This document shows, piece after piece, positions 23,234 through 32,163 of a stretch of 32,971 nt of DNA (positions are counted from its first letter, which is position 1; each line of letters begins with the position of its first letter). The notes below the pieces were generated by a model, which saw nothing but the letters and a program-made list of their open reading frames with translations, ran no database searches and was not told the DNA's origin. The stretch is from Burkholderiales bacterium (GTDB lineage Bacteria; Pseudomonadota; Gammaproteobacteria; Burkholderiales; Burkholderiaceae_F). A program made the translations under genes and the position numbers. The stretch spans positions 1 through 32,971 of the forward strand of contig OKRD01000113.1 in the NCBI GenBank assembly GCA_900290335.1, in the 5' to 3' direction.

Positions 23234-24805
23234 GTGGCGCTATTTCGCATATTTGCCGGTGGCAACTGCGCGCGGCTTTTCGCGCTGCCGCTTGCGGCGG
23301 GCCTGGTGCTGGGCCTGGTGCTGGGCCTGGCGGGTTGCGGGGGCGGGACCGCGGCCCGCGCTGCGGCAGGCGCATTCGCGCCCGCAACGGCCGAAGCCGA
23401 CGCGCGGCCGACCTTTCACCTGGCTGCCGCAGTGCTCGACGAACCGCCCGATGTCGATGCCGATGGCTCGGGCAGCTCCGCCTACATCGCGCCGCACGCG
23501 CAGCTCATAGACCGGGCCCTGGCCGATCTGGACAGCGCTCGCCTGACCCCGGAGGCGATCGCCGAGCGGCTGCTCGCCGGCGCACCGCGCCCCGGGCAAA
23601 CCGCCAGCCCGGCCGGCGCCGCGCCCGCACCGCTCATAACCGTCTTCACGCCCGCGCAGATTCGCGCCGCCTATTCGCTGCCGCCGCTGCCTGCGGCCGG
23701 TAGCGGGCTCACGGCCGCGCAGGCCGCCAGTCTAGGTTCGGGCCAGACGATCTACCTCGTCGACGCCTACGACAACCCGGCCGCTGCCAGCGACCTGGCA
23801 ACCTTCAACGCCAAGTTCGGATTGCCGGGCTGCGCGACGGTGCCGATCACGCCGGCCACGAAGCTGCCCCTGGCCGCAGCCGCCCGCGGATCGGGCTGCA
23901 CGTTCTCGGTCGCCTACCTGGGCGGCAACGGTCTGCCGACGACGAGCGCGCCGCCCTACAACGCGGGCTGGGCGATCGAGATCGCCATGGACGTGCAGTG
24001 GGCTCACGCCACCGCGCCGCTGGCGCGCATCGTGCTGCTCGAAGCGCGGGGCGCGGCGCTGTCGCAGCTCACGGCGGCCATAGCGCTGGCCAACCGCATG
24101 GGAGCCGGCGTCGTATCGATGAGCTTTGGTGCGGGCGAAGGTTCCTGGGTGGGCTCGTACGACGGGCTCTTCTCGGCCGCCGGCAGCTCCTACCTCGCCA
24201 GCACCGGGGACGCGGGCGCCGGCGTCGCATGGCCATCGGTCTCGGCCAACGTCCTGGCCGTGGGCGGCACGACGCTCTCCTATACCGGTACCGGCGCGCG
24301 CAGCGAGACGGCGTGGACCCGGACCGGCGGCGGCCTCAGCGCCTACGAGCCCGAGCCGGGCTACCAGGCGTCGGTCACGGTGCCCGGTGAGCCCACAGCA
24401 AGGCCGGGCGCGAAGTCGACGGTTAAGCGCGCGGTGGCCGACGTGGCCTTCAACGCCGACCCCAACAGCGGGCAGTACCTGGTCGTGACGAGCCCCGGCG
24501 CCAAGTCGCCAGCCTGGTACAGCGCCGGCGGCACCAGCATCGGCGCCCCGCAATGGGCCGGAATCCTGTCTGTGGCCAATGCCCAGCGCGCGCTCGAAGG
24601 CAAGGCGCCGCTGGGTCTTGCGCAAAACCCGCTGTATCAGAACATCGCCGCGGTCACGGGCCTGTACCCGGGTGCGTTCCTGGACGTGACCGCCGGGCGC
24701 GATGGCAGCTGCTCGAGCTGCGCGGCCGGCGCGGGCTACGACCTGCCGACCGGGCTGGGCACGCCCAACGCAGCCAACCTGCTCGGACTGCTGGCGGCGC
24801 ACTAA
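23234..24805 (+). CDS. S53 (sedolisin/kumamolisin) family serine-carboxyl peptidase, lipoprotein
   Basis: A 523-residue secreted acid peptidase. The N-terminus has a hydrophobic signal ending in a lipobox at Cys35 (LAGC), so a lipid-anchored form is likely. Catalytic residues are readable: Glu249 and Asp253 (EIAMD) and Ser435 (GGTSIGAPQWAG), with the oxyanion Asp in STGDAGAG. The C-terminal calcium-binding stretch DVTAGRDG...GYDLPTGLGTPNA is present. The long activation prodomain usual for S53 enzymes is not seen; only about 130 residues of Ala/Pro-rich and helical sequence precede the catalytic domain (TPAQIRAAYSLP). GTG 23234 starts the frame. It lies 67 bases after the cox operon and is probably a separate unit. 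Confidence 0.88.
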   Translation: MALFRIFAGGNCARLFALPLAAGLVLGLVLGLAGCGGGTAARAAAGAFAPATAEADARPTFHLAAAVLDEPPDVDADGSGSSAYIAPHAQLIDRALADLDSARLTPEAIAERLLAGAPRPGQTASPAGAAPAPLITVFTPAQIRAAYSLPPLPAAGSGLTAAQAASLGSGQTIYLVDAYDNPAAASDLATFNAKFGLPGCATVPITPATKLPLAAAARGSGCTFSVAYLGGNGLPTTSAPPYNAGWAIEIAMDVQWAHATAPLARIVLLEARGAALSQLTAAIALANRMGAGVVSMSFGAGEGSWVGSYDGLFSAAGSSYLASTGDAGAGVAWPSVSANVLAVGGTTLSYTGTGARSETAWTRTGGGLSAYEPEPGYQASVTVPGEPTARPGAKSTVKRAVADVAFNADPNSGQYLVVTSPGAKSPAWYSAGGTSIGAPQWAGILSVANAQRALEGKAPLGLAQNPLYQNIAAVTGLYPGAFLDVTAGRDGSCSSCAAGAGYDLPTGLGTPNAANLLGLLAAH

Positions 24806-24886
24806 AGCTGCGGCGCGCCGGGCCCGGTCCCGTACCGCGGCCGCCTCCTACAATAAGGGCCCGCGGTGTGCTGGCAGGAGACGCAG

Positions 24887-25918
24887 ATGAGCGCCCAACG
24901 ATCATTGCCCCCGGCAGACTGGCTGCTGGCCGACGTCGGCGGCACCAACGTTCGCTTCGCCCTGGCGCAGCCCGCGGCCGCTGCACCGCTGCTGCTCGAG
25001 AGCATCCGCGCCTACCGGGTGGCCGAGTTTGCCTCGCTCGCCGATGCGGCAAAGGCGTATCTGGCCGTGATCGGCGAAGCACCCGCGCATGCGGTGTTCG
25101 CACTGGCCGGCCGCGTCGAGGGTTCGCTGGTGCAAATGACCAACCATGCCTGGTCCATCTCTGCGCCTCAGCTGCAGCACGATCTCGGACTACATTCCCT
25201 GAAGCTGGTAAACGACTTCGCGGCGATCGGCGTGGGCCTGCCGCTGCTGGCTGCCGGCGACGTGCTGGCACTGGGCCCCAGCGTCGAGGCCATCGCGCGC
25301 GGCCGCGCGCCGCAAACCTATTGCGTGCTCGGGCCAGGCACCGGCCTTGGCGTATCGACGCTGGCAATTCGCGACGGGCAGCTCTTCGGGCTCGAAACCG
25401 AAGGCGGGCATGTGAGCTTCGCGCCGACCTCGGACGAGGAGATCGCCATACTGCGCCAGCTGATGACCCGCTTTGGCCGCGTCTCGATCGAGCGGCTGCT
25501 GTGCGGCAGCGGCCTGGTCAATGTGCACCGCGCCATCTGCGCGCTGGCGCAGGTCGAGGCAGGGAACCTCTCGCCCGAGGAGGTCACCGCCGGCGCCCGC
25601 CAGCACGCCGATCCGCACTGCGTTCACGCCATCGAACTGTTCTGCGACATGCTGGGTTCGGTAGCCGGCGACTTCGCGCTCAGCTTCGGTGCCTGGGATG
25701 GCGTGTACCTGGCCGGCGGCATGCTCGATCCCCTGCTACCGTGGCTGCGGCAGGGCCGCTTCCGGCTTCGCTTCAACGACAAGGGACGCTTTTCGCAGGC
25801 GGTGGCGCGCGTGCCGGTGGCGCTCATCACCCACCCGCAACCGGGCCTGCTGGGCACGGCGGCCGTCGCCGTGCTCGCCGCCGGCAGGCCGCTGCTGCGC
25901 GCCGGCCCGGCGCAATAG
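24887..25918 (+). CDS. glk: Glucokinase
   Basis: A 343-residue bacterial glucokinase of the Glk (ROK-unrelated, E. coli-type) family that phosphorylates glucose to glucose 6-phosphate with ATP. The ATP phosphate loop is LADVGGTNVRFAL (about 15-27). The catalytic Asp is in LVNDFAAIG, the second phosphate loop is GPGTGLGVS and the sugar-binding stretch is ETEGGHVSFAP. GSGL and AGGMLDPLLPWL complete the fold. ATG 24887 has GGAG nine bases upstream, and a -10-like TACAAT lies at 24849-24854, so it may have its own promoter. The gene stands alone; no other sugar-pathway gene is next to it. Confidence 0.93.
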   Translation: MSAQRSLPPADWLLADVGGTNVRFALAQPAAAAPLLLESIRAYRVAEFASLADAAKAYLAVIGEAPAHAVFALAGRVEGSLVQMTNHAWSISAPQLQHDLGLHSLKLVNDFAAIGVGLPLLAAGDVLALGPSVEAIARGRAPQTYCVLGPGTGLGVSTLAIRDGQLFGLETEGGHVSFAPTSDEEIAILRQLMTRFGRVSIERLLCGSGLVNVHRAICALAQVEAGNLSPEEVTAGARQHADPHCVHAIELFCDMLGSVAGDFALSFGAWDGVYLAGGMLDPLLPWLRQGRFRLRFNDKGRFSQAVARVPVALITHPQPGLLGTAAVAVLAAGRPLLRAGPAQ

Positions 25919-26020
25919 CGAGCGAGGACCGGTCATACGTGTTAGCCCGGATGCGGGATTCGCCCGCGATGCTGCAGCGCGTTGAATACATACTCCTTCC
26001 ATCGATTCACGGACTTTGCA

Positions 26021-26602
26021 ATGAGTGACAGCAACCAACCTTCGAGCGCGCTGGCGGCCGACACGCCTGGCCTCTCCGCTGCCGACCGGCTGCGCCGGAT
26101 TCATCCCCTAGTGGCCACCGCGGCAATCGCGGTCACCGCGGTCAGCGTGATCGCCGCGGTGCAGTTTCTCGCGCCGCAGAGCGCGCGATCGGCCGCCGAC
26201 CGCGGTGCGGTCGCACCGGTTTCCCGGGCGGTGCCCGCCCATGCACCGGCGCCGGCGCCGATCGCCGTGTGCGCCGATTGCGGCGAAGTCGTCAACATCC
26301 GCCCCAGCCGCCAGGAAGGCAGCGGCAGCGGCCTGGGAGCCGTGGCCGGGGGCGTGCTGGGCGGCGTGCTCGGCCACCAGGTGGGGGCGGGCCGCGGCAA
26401 GGAAGCCATGACGGTGGTGGGCGCCGTCGGCGGCGCCTTTGCGGGCAACGAGGTGGAAAAACAGGCCAAGGCGCAGACGTTGTACCTGGTCGACATCCGC
26501 ATGGCCGACGGCTCGGCGCGCACGATCACCGAGACGGCGCCGCCCAATGTGCCGATCGGCGCCAAGGTCCGCGTCAGCGGCAACACCATCGCACTGCGCT
26601 GA
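26021..26602 (+). CDS. Glycine-zipper membrane protein
   Basis: A 193-residue envelope protein of the glycine-zipper 2TM (17-kDa surface antigen-like) type. One N-terminal hydrophobic helix (about 33-55, ATAAIAVTAVSVIAAVQFLA) is followed by a Pro/Ala-rich linker and a CxxC pair (AVCADCGEVV). The glycine zipper itself is GLGAVAGGVLGGVLGHQVGAG and, after a KEAM turn, VVGAVGGAFAGNEVEKQ. A small C-terminal beta domain (LVDIRMADGSARTITE...KVRVSGNTIAL) ends it. Such proteins are usually inner-membrane or lipoprotein components of the envelope with poorly known roles. I chose ATG 26021; an upstream TTG at 25982 is less likely. The ribosome-binding site is weak. Confidence 0.8.
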   Translation: MSDSNQPSSALAADTPGLSAADRLRRIHPLVATAAIAVTAVSVIAAVQFLAPQSARSAADRGAVAPVSRAVPAHAPAPAPIAVCADCGEVVNIRPSRQEGSGSGLGAVAGGVLGGVLGHQVGAGRGKEAMTVVGAVGGAFAGNEVEKQAKAQTLYLVDIRMADGSARTITETAPPNVPIGAKVRVSGNTIALR

Positions 26603-26700
26603 CCGCGCACTTGCCACCGGCCGTCCTCGGCCGGCCCGCGATGCCGGGGCTGAATCCGGCGACCGGGGACAGCGCTTGCGGTGAAGAAGATCGGGGTCGA

Positions 26701-27208
26701 TGGCGGGCGCAGCGGCTGGGGGCCCTTTCGCCACCAGCCCACGTCGCGCCACGCCCCGAGCTGCAAGCCGACGTCGCGGCACAGCCCGACCGCGGCACAT
26801 CCCAGGTGCTCGTGCAGCCCGACGCTGGCCTCGTTGGGCAGCGCGATTTTGGCAACCGCCTGGCAATAGCCCAGCGTCACGAGCTCGGCAAACAGGGCCT
26901 GGTACAACCGCGTGCCGATTCCGCAGCGGCGCCGTTCGTCGCACACGTACGCCGTGATCTCCACCGACCACTGGTAGGCCGCGCGCTCCCGGTACTTGCG
27001 GGCATACGCGTACCCCTGGACGGCGCCCTGGGCATCGACACGCTCACCAGCCAGGGAAGAGACGCCGCAGCGTCTCGACGATGCGCTCACGCATCTGCGC
27101 CACGGTGGGCGGTTCGATCTCGAAGGAGATCGCCGTCGCCGCGACGATCGGCGCGTCGATGGCCTGGATTTCCTGGACGTCCAGCGCCCTGGCGATGCGG
27201 ATGGTCAT
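26701..27208 (-). pseudogene. Frameshifted phosphinothricin-type GNAT acetyltransferase
   Basis: A GNAT N-acetyltransferase of the phosphinothricin acetyltransferase group, broken in two frames. The first part, from ATG 27208, reads MTIRIARALDVQEIQAIDAPIV...ISFEIEPPTV..ERIVETL and meets a TGA near 27046. Homology resumes in another frame (GYAYARKYRERAAYQWSVEITAYV, then GIGTRLYQALF, ALPNEASVGLHEHLGC and GAWRDVGWW, about 26731-27030). The shift is within about 27045-27075. The second frame has also lost its stop after GWW and stays open to 26101, antisense to the glycine-zipper gene. It begins 28 bases after the sdaA stop on the same strand, so it was probably cotranscribed. A sequencing error could explain the single shift. 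Confidence 0.78.
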
Positions 27209-27236
27209 CGCTGATGGGGCGCCGTGACCCCCAAAC

Positions 27237-28628
27237 TCAGCATTCGACAATGTTGACCGCAAGCCCACCGCGCGCCGTTTCCTTGTACTTGGTCATCATG
27301 TCGGCGCCGGTCTCGCGCATGGTCTTGATCACCTGGTCCAGGCTCACGTGGTGGCTGCCGTCGCCGCGCAGAGCCATGCGCGCGGCGTTGATCGCCTTCA
27401 CCGACGCGATCGCGTTGCGCTCGATGCAGGGGATCTGCACCAGTCCCCCCACCGGATCGCAGGTCAGCCCCAAGTGATGCTCCATACCGATCTCGGCGGC
27501 GTTTTCCACCTGCTCCGGAGTTCCACCGAGGACGGCGCACAGCGCACCGGCGGCCATGGAGCAGGCAACGCCCACCTCCCCCTGGCAACCGACCTCGGCG
27601 CCGCTGATCGAGGCATTCTCCTTGTACAAGATGCCGATCGCCGCGGCCGTCAGGAGAAAGTCGACCACCCCGGCATCGTTGGACCCGGGCACGAACCGCG
27701 TGTAGTAGTGCAGTACCGCCGGCACGATCCCGGCAGCTCCGTTGGTAGGCGCCGTGACCACGCGACCGCCAGCGGCGTTCTCCTCGTTGACCGCCAGCGC
27801 GTACAGGTTGACCCAGTCCATCACGATCAGCGGGTCCTTGTCCTCGTCGTCAGCCGCGGCGCGAAGCGCATGCAGCAGGCCCGGCGCCCGGCGCTTGACG
27901 TGGAAGCCCCCCGGCAGCGTGCCCTCCGTGCGGCAGCCGCGCTCGATCGACTCGCACATCACCTGCCAGATATGCAGCAGGCGCGATCGGGTCTGCTCGG
28001 CGCTGCGCCAGCGCTGCTCGTTGCGCGCCATGATCTGCGCGACGCTGCACGAATGCTGGCGGGTCAGCGCCAGCAACTCGGCGCCGCTGCGGAAGGGATA
28101 GGGCAGGACCGACGCGTCGGGGGCGATCACCTTTTGCCGGGCACCGTCGCTCGCCACCTCGCCACTGACAACGAATCCGCCGCCGACCGAGTAGTAAGTG
28201 CGCACCTGCAGCGCGGTGCCGTTGGCGCCAAAGGCGCTACAGCGCATGCCGTTGACGTGAAATGGCAGGCTCTCGCGGGCGTAGAAGAGCAGGTCGGTCT
28301 TCTCGTCAAAGTCGATGGCGTGCTCCCCCAGCAGCACCACCCGGCCCGTGCTGCGGATCTCGTTGAGCATGGACCCGATCCGGTCCACGTCGACGGTTTC
28401 GGGCTCGTGGCCGCCAAGGCCCAGCAGCACCGCCTTGTCGCTGCCATGCCCCTTGCCGGTCGCGCCCAGCGAGCCGTAGAGCTCGACCTGCACCCGCGCC
28501 ACGAAGGCCAGCGCCTCGGTCTGCAGCAGCCCCAGCGCGAACATCCGTGCCGCCCGCATCGGACCGACCGTGTGCGAGCTCGACGGCCCGATGCCGATCT
28601 TGAATAGGTCAAAGACACTTACCGCCAC
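27237..28628 (-). CDS. sdaA: L-serine ammonia-lyase, iron-sulfur type
   Basis: A 463-residue single-chain L-serine dehydratase that converts L-serine to pyruvate and ammonia. The beta domain begins with [23 protein letters not shown], and the alpha domain has [15 protein letters not shown]. The 4Fe-4S ligands are Cys348, Cys390 and Cys401, and the chain ends in Cys463. The spacings of 42, 11 and 62 residues equal those of the Legionella enzyme, where the C-terminal Cys caps the cluster in the resting state. Length and all key residues are normal. It faces the YeiH-family gene across a 188-base divergent region and may be followed in one transcript by the broken acetyltransferase. Confidence 0.96.
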   Translation of the reverse strand: MAVSVFDLFKIGIGPSSSHTVGPMRAARMFALGLLQTEALAFVARVQVELYGSLGATGKGHGSDKAVLLGLGGHEPETVDVDRIGSMLNEIRSTGRVVLLGEHAIDFDEKTDLLFYARESLPFHVNGMRCSAFGANGTALQVRTYYSVGGGFVVSGEVASDGARQKVIAPDASVLPYPFRSGAELLALTRQHSCSVAQIMARNEQRWRSAEQTRSRLLHIWQVMCESIERGCRTEGTLPGGFHVKRRAPGLLHALRAAADDEDKDPLIVMDWVNLYALAVNEENAAGGRVVTAPTNGAAGIVPAVLHYYTRFVPGSNDAGVVDFLLTAAAIGILYKENASISGAEVGCQGEVGVACSMAAGALCAVLGGTPEQVENAAEIGMEHHLGLTCDPVGGLVQIPCIERNAIASVKAINAARMALRGDGSHHVSLDQVIKTMRETGADMMTKYKETARGGLAVNIVEC

Positions 28629-28816
28629 GCGATCCTCCCCGCGCCAGCGCCGCCCCGCAGGCCCGCCTGCCCAGCGACTGCCCGCAGCATAGCGCCCCGG
28701 TGGCCACCGCTGCGCCGCCGCGCAGCCTTATGCGATTGGGTCATTTCCTGAGCAATATTGGTTCCTTGGTCGCCTGGCCGCAGGCCGATAAGATCTTCTC
28801 TCACAGGGGGAATTCC

Positions 28817-30208
28817 ATGGCGAGCGTTGCGCAACCGATGGACGGCATGCCAGGCGCTCCGAGCCGCGCGTGGTACCACACCGAGGATGTCTGGGCCATT
28901 GTCCTGGGCGTTGGCCTGGTGGCTGCGGCCGTGCTGGCTCTGGCCGCGGGCGGGAGCATCAAGTGGCTGGCGGTCGCGCCGCAGAAGTGGAGCTCGTTCG
29001 AGGAGCTGGGGCAGCAGCTGCTGCGCAACGCGCCGCGCTACCTCGCGCTCTTTGCCCTCTGGCTGGCGCTGTTTGGCGGGAGCACGCGCGCTCTGGGCAT
29101 CCGCAGTGCGCAGTTCCTGCCAGCCTTCGCGCTGCTGTTCCTGGCCTCGATGGGGATCATCGCGCTGGGCGCCTGGAGCCAGGCCGAGCGCTACAACCTG
29201 GAGCCACCCCTGGTCGCACTGGCGATCGGGCTGCTGATTTCGAACTCGATCGTCCTGCCACGCTGGCTCGACGCCGGTTTTCGTGTCGAGTACTACGTCA
29301 AGACCGGCATCGTGCTGCTGGGCGCGACCCTGCCGCTGACGCTCATCGTCTCGGCCGGACCGGTTGCCATACTCCAGGCGGGGGTCGTGTCCCTGGTGAC
29401 CTACGCGGTCATCTTCTTCGTCGCCACCAGGCTCGGCCTGGACCGGCGCCTCGCCGCCACGCTGGGGGCCGGCGGAGCGGTGTGCGGAGTCTCGGCGGCG
29501 ATCGCGGTCGCGGGCGCGGTCGGCGCCAAGAAGGAACACGGGCCCATCGCCATCACGATCGTCATTTTCTGGGCGATCGTGATGATCTTCGTCCTGCCGC
29601 TGGTTGCCCGTGCCCTGCAGTTGCCGACCGGGGTTGCCGGCGCCTGGATCGGGACCTCGGAATTTGCCGACGCCGCTGGATTTGCCGCCGCGCAGTCCTA
29701 CGGCGCGTACGCCGGAGCGGTGCCGGGCATCAGCGGCAGCGCCGATGCGGCCGTGAACGCCTTCACCTTGATGAAGGTGATCGGCCGCGACCTGTGGATC
29801 GGCATCTGGGCGTTCGTCCTGTCGATCGTTGCGGTGACGCGCTGGGAGGCGACCGGCATCGAATCCCGGGCCGGCGCCGGCGAAATCTGGCGGCGCTTTC
29901 CCAAGTTCGTCATCGGCTTTGCCATCACCTCGACCATCATCTCACTGCTCACCAGCGCCTACGGCAGCGCCGAGTACGGCAAGCTGCTCAAGCCCGAGCT
30001 GGTCAATCCGATCAAGAACCTGCGCACCTGGGCGTTCACCTTCTGCTTCCTAAGCATCGGCCTGACCACCCGCTGGCGCGAGCTCGCCAGCGCAGGTGCC
30101 CGGCCGTTCCTGGCGTTTAGCAGCGGCGTGGTCGTCAATGTCGTGCTCGGATTCGTGCTCTCGACCATGGTTTTCGGCGCCTACTGGGCAGCGCTGGGCA
30201 CGCCATGA
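28817..30208 (+). CDS. YeiH/UPF0324-family putative sulfate exporter
   Basis: A 463-residue integral membrane protein of the YeiH (UPF0324) family, annotated in many genomes as a putative sulfate exporter. About ten or eleven hydrophobic segments can be seen, starting with DVWAIVLGVGLVAAAVLALAA. The conserved core is GGAVCGVSAAIAVAGAVGAKKEH, followed by GTSEFADAAGFAAAQSYG and KVIGRDLWIGIWAF. The N-terminal tail is hydrophilic. ATG 28817 has a strong AGGGGGAA; an upstream in-frame ATG at 28700 lacks a good site and lies close to the sdaA start. Its TGA overlaps the start of the next small gene. The transported substrate is unproven. Confidence 0.88.
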   Translation: MASVAQPMDGMPGAPSRAWYHTEDVWAIVLGVGLVAAAVLALAAGGSIKWLAVAPQKWSSFEELGQQLLRNAPRYLALFALWLALFGGSTRALGIRSAQFLPAFALLFLASMGIIALGAWSQAERYNLEPPLVALAIGLLISNSIVLPRWLDAGFRVEYYVKTGIVLLGATLPLTLIVSAGPVAILQAGVVSLVTYAVIFFVATRLGLDRRLAATLGAGGAVCGVSAAIAVAGAVGAKKEHGPIAITIVIFWAIVMIFVLPLVARALQLPTGVAGAWIGTSEFADAAGFAAAQSYGAYAGAVPGISGSADAAVNAFTLMKVIGRDLWIGIWAFVLSIVAVTRWEATGIESRAGAGEIWRRFPKFVIGFAITSTIISLLTSAYGSAEYGKLLKPELVNPIKNLRTWAFTFCFLSIGLTTRWRELASAGARPFLAFSSGVVVNVVLGFVLSTMVFGAYWAALGTP

Positions 30209-30465
30209 GCGTCTGGGAGGCCCTGGCACGGGCAGTGCGCGGCACGCCACCGGCGGCGGCGCACTGCGGCGCCTGCCGCCACTTCTGCAACGACCCCCTG
30301 CTGCTGGAGCAACGCACGCCCGGCCTGCCGGTGCTGAGTTCCGGATTTGCCGCGGCACGCGCCGACGACGGACTGTGCAGCGCGCATTCGCGCTACCTGC
30401 CGGCCTATGCCGTCTGCAACCGCTTCCAGAGGCGCATCCAAGCGAACGACGCGCCAACGCGCTAG
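30205..30465 (+). CDS. Small Cys-rich protein coupled to the YeiH-type transporter
   Basis: An 86-residue protein I cannot name. Cys21, Cys24 and Cys28 (HCGACRHFC) and Cys58, His61 and Cys71 (GLCSAHSRYLPAYAVC) look like a metal or iron-sulfur site. Between them lies a Leu/Pro-rich stretch (PLLLEQRTPGLPVLSSGFA). ATG 30205 overlaps the stop of the transporter gene (ATGA), and codon use matches its neighbours, so it is very likely translated. The coupling suggests a link to the same pathway, for example a redox or metal-binding accessory, but no function can be assigned. Confidence 0.72.
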   Translation: MSVWEALARAVRGTPPAAAHCGACRHFCNDPLLLEQRTPGLPVLSSGFAAARADDGLCSAHSRYLPAYAVCNRFQRRIQANDAPTR

Positions 30466-30608
30466 CGCAGTCCCCGGCCGGGCCGGCGCCAACGCCGCTG
30501 CACGCGCGCGGCGGAATGCGCTAGATTGCGCAAGGCGCGCCACTCGGAGCCGGCGCCGCTGCCCGCGGCAGCGCGCGCCCCGGGCAGCGGCCCGTTCGGA
30601 GGCCATGC

Positions 30609-31406
30609 ATGGACCAAACGCGCAGCATCCTCTCGCAATCGATCGGCCTTACCGTGGCGGTCATCGTCGGCCTGGCGGCGATCGTCGGCGGGTACTACTG
30701 GTACAGCAACCGAGCCGCGCCCAGCGCCAGCGCGCCGGCCGAAACTGCGGCGCCCGCGCCGGCGGCCAAGCCCGAATCCCAGTTCCTCCATCCTATCGAC
30801 GAGACCGATGCCGATCACAGCACCACGCTCGAGCAAAGTGACGCCAAGCTGCTCGAGGCCATCGCCGGCGTGCCGGGCTGGCGTGCCAGCATGCTGCGCC
30901 TGCTGCTGCCCAAGGACCTGATCCGCCACATCGTGGCGACCGTTGACGCATTGGCCCGCGAAAAGCTCTCGCTCCAGGTGCTGCCCACCCGGCCCGTGCC
31001 GGGCATCTTTCAGGTGACCGGCCCGGCCACCGGCGCCGTGATCGCGCCCTCCAACACGCGACGCTATGAACCCTATGTCCAGGCGCTGACGGCGCTGGAC
31101 ACGGCGCAACTCGCGGGGCTGTATCGCCACTTCTATCCGCTCTTCCAGCAGGCCTACCGCGAGCTCGGCTACCCCAACGAGTACTTCAACGACCGCCTGG
31201 TCGAGGTCATCGATGAGCTGCTGGAGGCACCCGATCCCAAGCCGCCGGTCGCTGTGGTCGCGCCGCGCGCCATGTTCCACTACACCGACCCCGACCTGGA
31301 GGCGCTCTCCGCCGGGCAAAAGATCCTGGTGCGCGTCGGTCTGGCCAACGAGAGCGCGATCAAGGCCAAGCTGCGCGACTTGCGCCAGGCGCTAACCGCG
31401 CACTGA
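30609..31406 (+). CDS. DUF3014-domain protein
   Basis: A 265-residue protein of the DUF3014 family, function unknown. A short cytoplasmic N-terminus is followed by one transmembrane helix (about 13-30, GLTVAVIVGLAAIVGGYYWY). A linker of Ala and Pro (about 35-58) leads into the periplasmic domain. The domain has the family features FLHPIDETDAD-like start, LLPKDLIRHIVATVDALAREK, RYEPYVQALTALD, GLYRHFYPLFQQAYRELGYPNEYFNDRLVEVID and HYTDPDLEALSAGQKILVRVG. ATG 30609 lies in a GC-rich leader without a strong ribosome-binding site. A terminator follows immediately. Confidence 0.88.
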   Translation: MDQTRSILSQSIGLTVAVIVGLAAIVGGYYWYSNRAAPSASAPAETAAPAPAAKPESQFLHPIDETDADHSTTLEQSDAKLLEAIAGVPGWRASMLRLLLPKDLIRHIVATVDALAREKLSLQVLPTRPVPGIFQVTGPATGAVIAPSNTRRYEPYVQALTALDTAQLAGLYRHFYPLFQQAYRELGYPNEYFNDRLVEVIDELLEAPDPKPPVAVVAPRAMFHYTDPDLEALSAGQKILVRVGLANESAIKAKLRDLRQALTAH

Positions 31407-31407
31407 G

Positions 31408-31448
31408 CCCGCCGGCCGGTTCGCTGGCGCGCTGCGCCGGCGGGTTTT
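31408..31448 (+). terminator. Rho-independent terminator after the DUF3014 gene
   Basis: CCCGCCGGC (31408-31416) pairs perfectly with GCCGGCGGG (31436-31444), with a 19-base loop, and four T follow (31445-31448). It starts right after the stop codon of the DUF3014 gene and separates it from the two-component genes. Confidence 0.75.
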
Positions 31449-31518
31449 GCCAGCGCGGTTCAGCCGCGGTTCAGCTGGCGCGCGGCAGGCGGGGGCCAGA
31501 CGTGGCACGATTGGCAGC

Positions 31519-32163
31519 ATGAACGTTTTGCTGCTCGAAGACGACATCGACCTGGGCCAGGCGGTGGCCGACCACCTGGAGGCGGCCGGGCACCAGGTGC
31601 ACTGGTGCAAGCTGATCGCGCAGGCGCGGCGCGTGGAAGAGGCGGAGCTGGCGCTGCTGGACCTGAACCTGCCCGACGGCGACGCGCTGGCGCTGCTGCG
31701 CGAGTGGCGGAGCGCCGGCCGCACGCTGCCGGTGATCGTGCTCACGGCACGCGACCAGGTGAGCGACCGCATCCGCGGACTGCAGGCCGGGGCCGATGAT
31801 TACCTGGTGAAGCCCTTTGATCTGGACGAGCTGCTGGCGCGCATGGACGCGGTCTGCCGGCGCAGCGCGCCGCCGGCCAAGGTGATGGTCGGCGAGGTCG
31901 CGCTCGATCTGGAGTCGCGCTCGGCCACGCGCGGCGCCGAGCGCATCGAATTCACGGCGATGGAGTGGTCGGTGCTGGCCTGCCTGGCACGCCACCCTGG
32001 GCGGATCTACAGCCGCGCGGAGATCGAGACCCACCTGAGCAGCGAGGGCCTGGGCGAATCCGACAGCAATTCGCTGGAGGTCATCGTCAGCCGATTGCGC
32101 AAGAAGCTCGGCCCCCTGGCCATCAGCACCCATCGCGGGCTGGGGTACCGGCTCGATGCCTGA
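31519..32163 (+). CDS. OmpR/PhoB-family response regulator
   Basis: A 214-residue response regulator. The receiver domain (1-115) has the acidic pair Glu7-Asp8-Asp9, the phosphate-accepting Asp48 (LLDLNLPDGD), Thr76 and Lys98 (LVKPFD). The OmpR-type winged-helix domain (about 122-212) has EFTAMEWSVLACLARHPGRIYSRAEIE, the recognition helix in SNSLEVIVSRLRKKLG and the C-terminal hairpin THRGLGYRL. It resembles the QseB/TctD/PmrA group. ATG 31519 is used because the frame upstream runs through the terminator. The gene overlaps the sensor kinase gene by 8 bases, so they are a coupled pair. Confidence 0.93.
   Translation: MNVLLLEDDIDLGQAVADHLEAAGHQVHWCKLIAQARRVEEAELALLDLNLPDGDALALLREWRSAGRTLPVIVLTARDQVSDRIRGLQAGADDYLVKPFDLDELLARMDAVCRRSAPPAKVMVGEVALDLESRSATRGAERIEFTAMEWSVLACLARHPGRIYSRAEIETHLSSEGLGESDSNSLEVIVSRLRKKLGPLAISTHRGLGYRLDA

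Noticed and set aside
25951-25966. Hairpin GCGGG-ATTCG-CCCGC after glucokinase
   Set aside because: Five-pair stem without a T run; too weak to call a terminator.
26617-26634. Inverted repeat CCGGCC / GGCCGG after the glycine-zipper gene, possible terminator
   Set aside because: The stem is only six pairs and no T tract follows on either strand, so it cannot be told from chance in GC-rich DNA.
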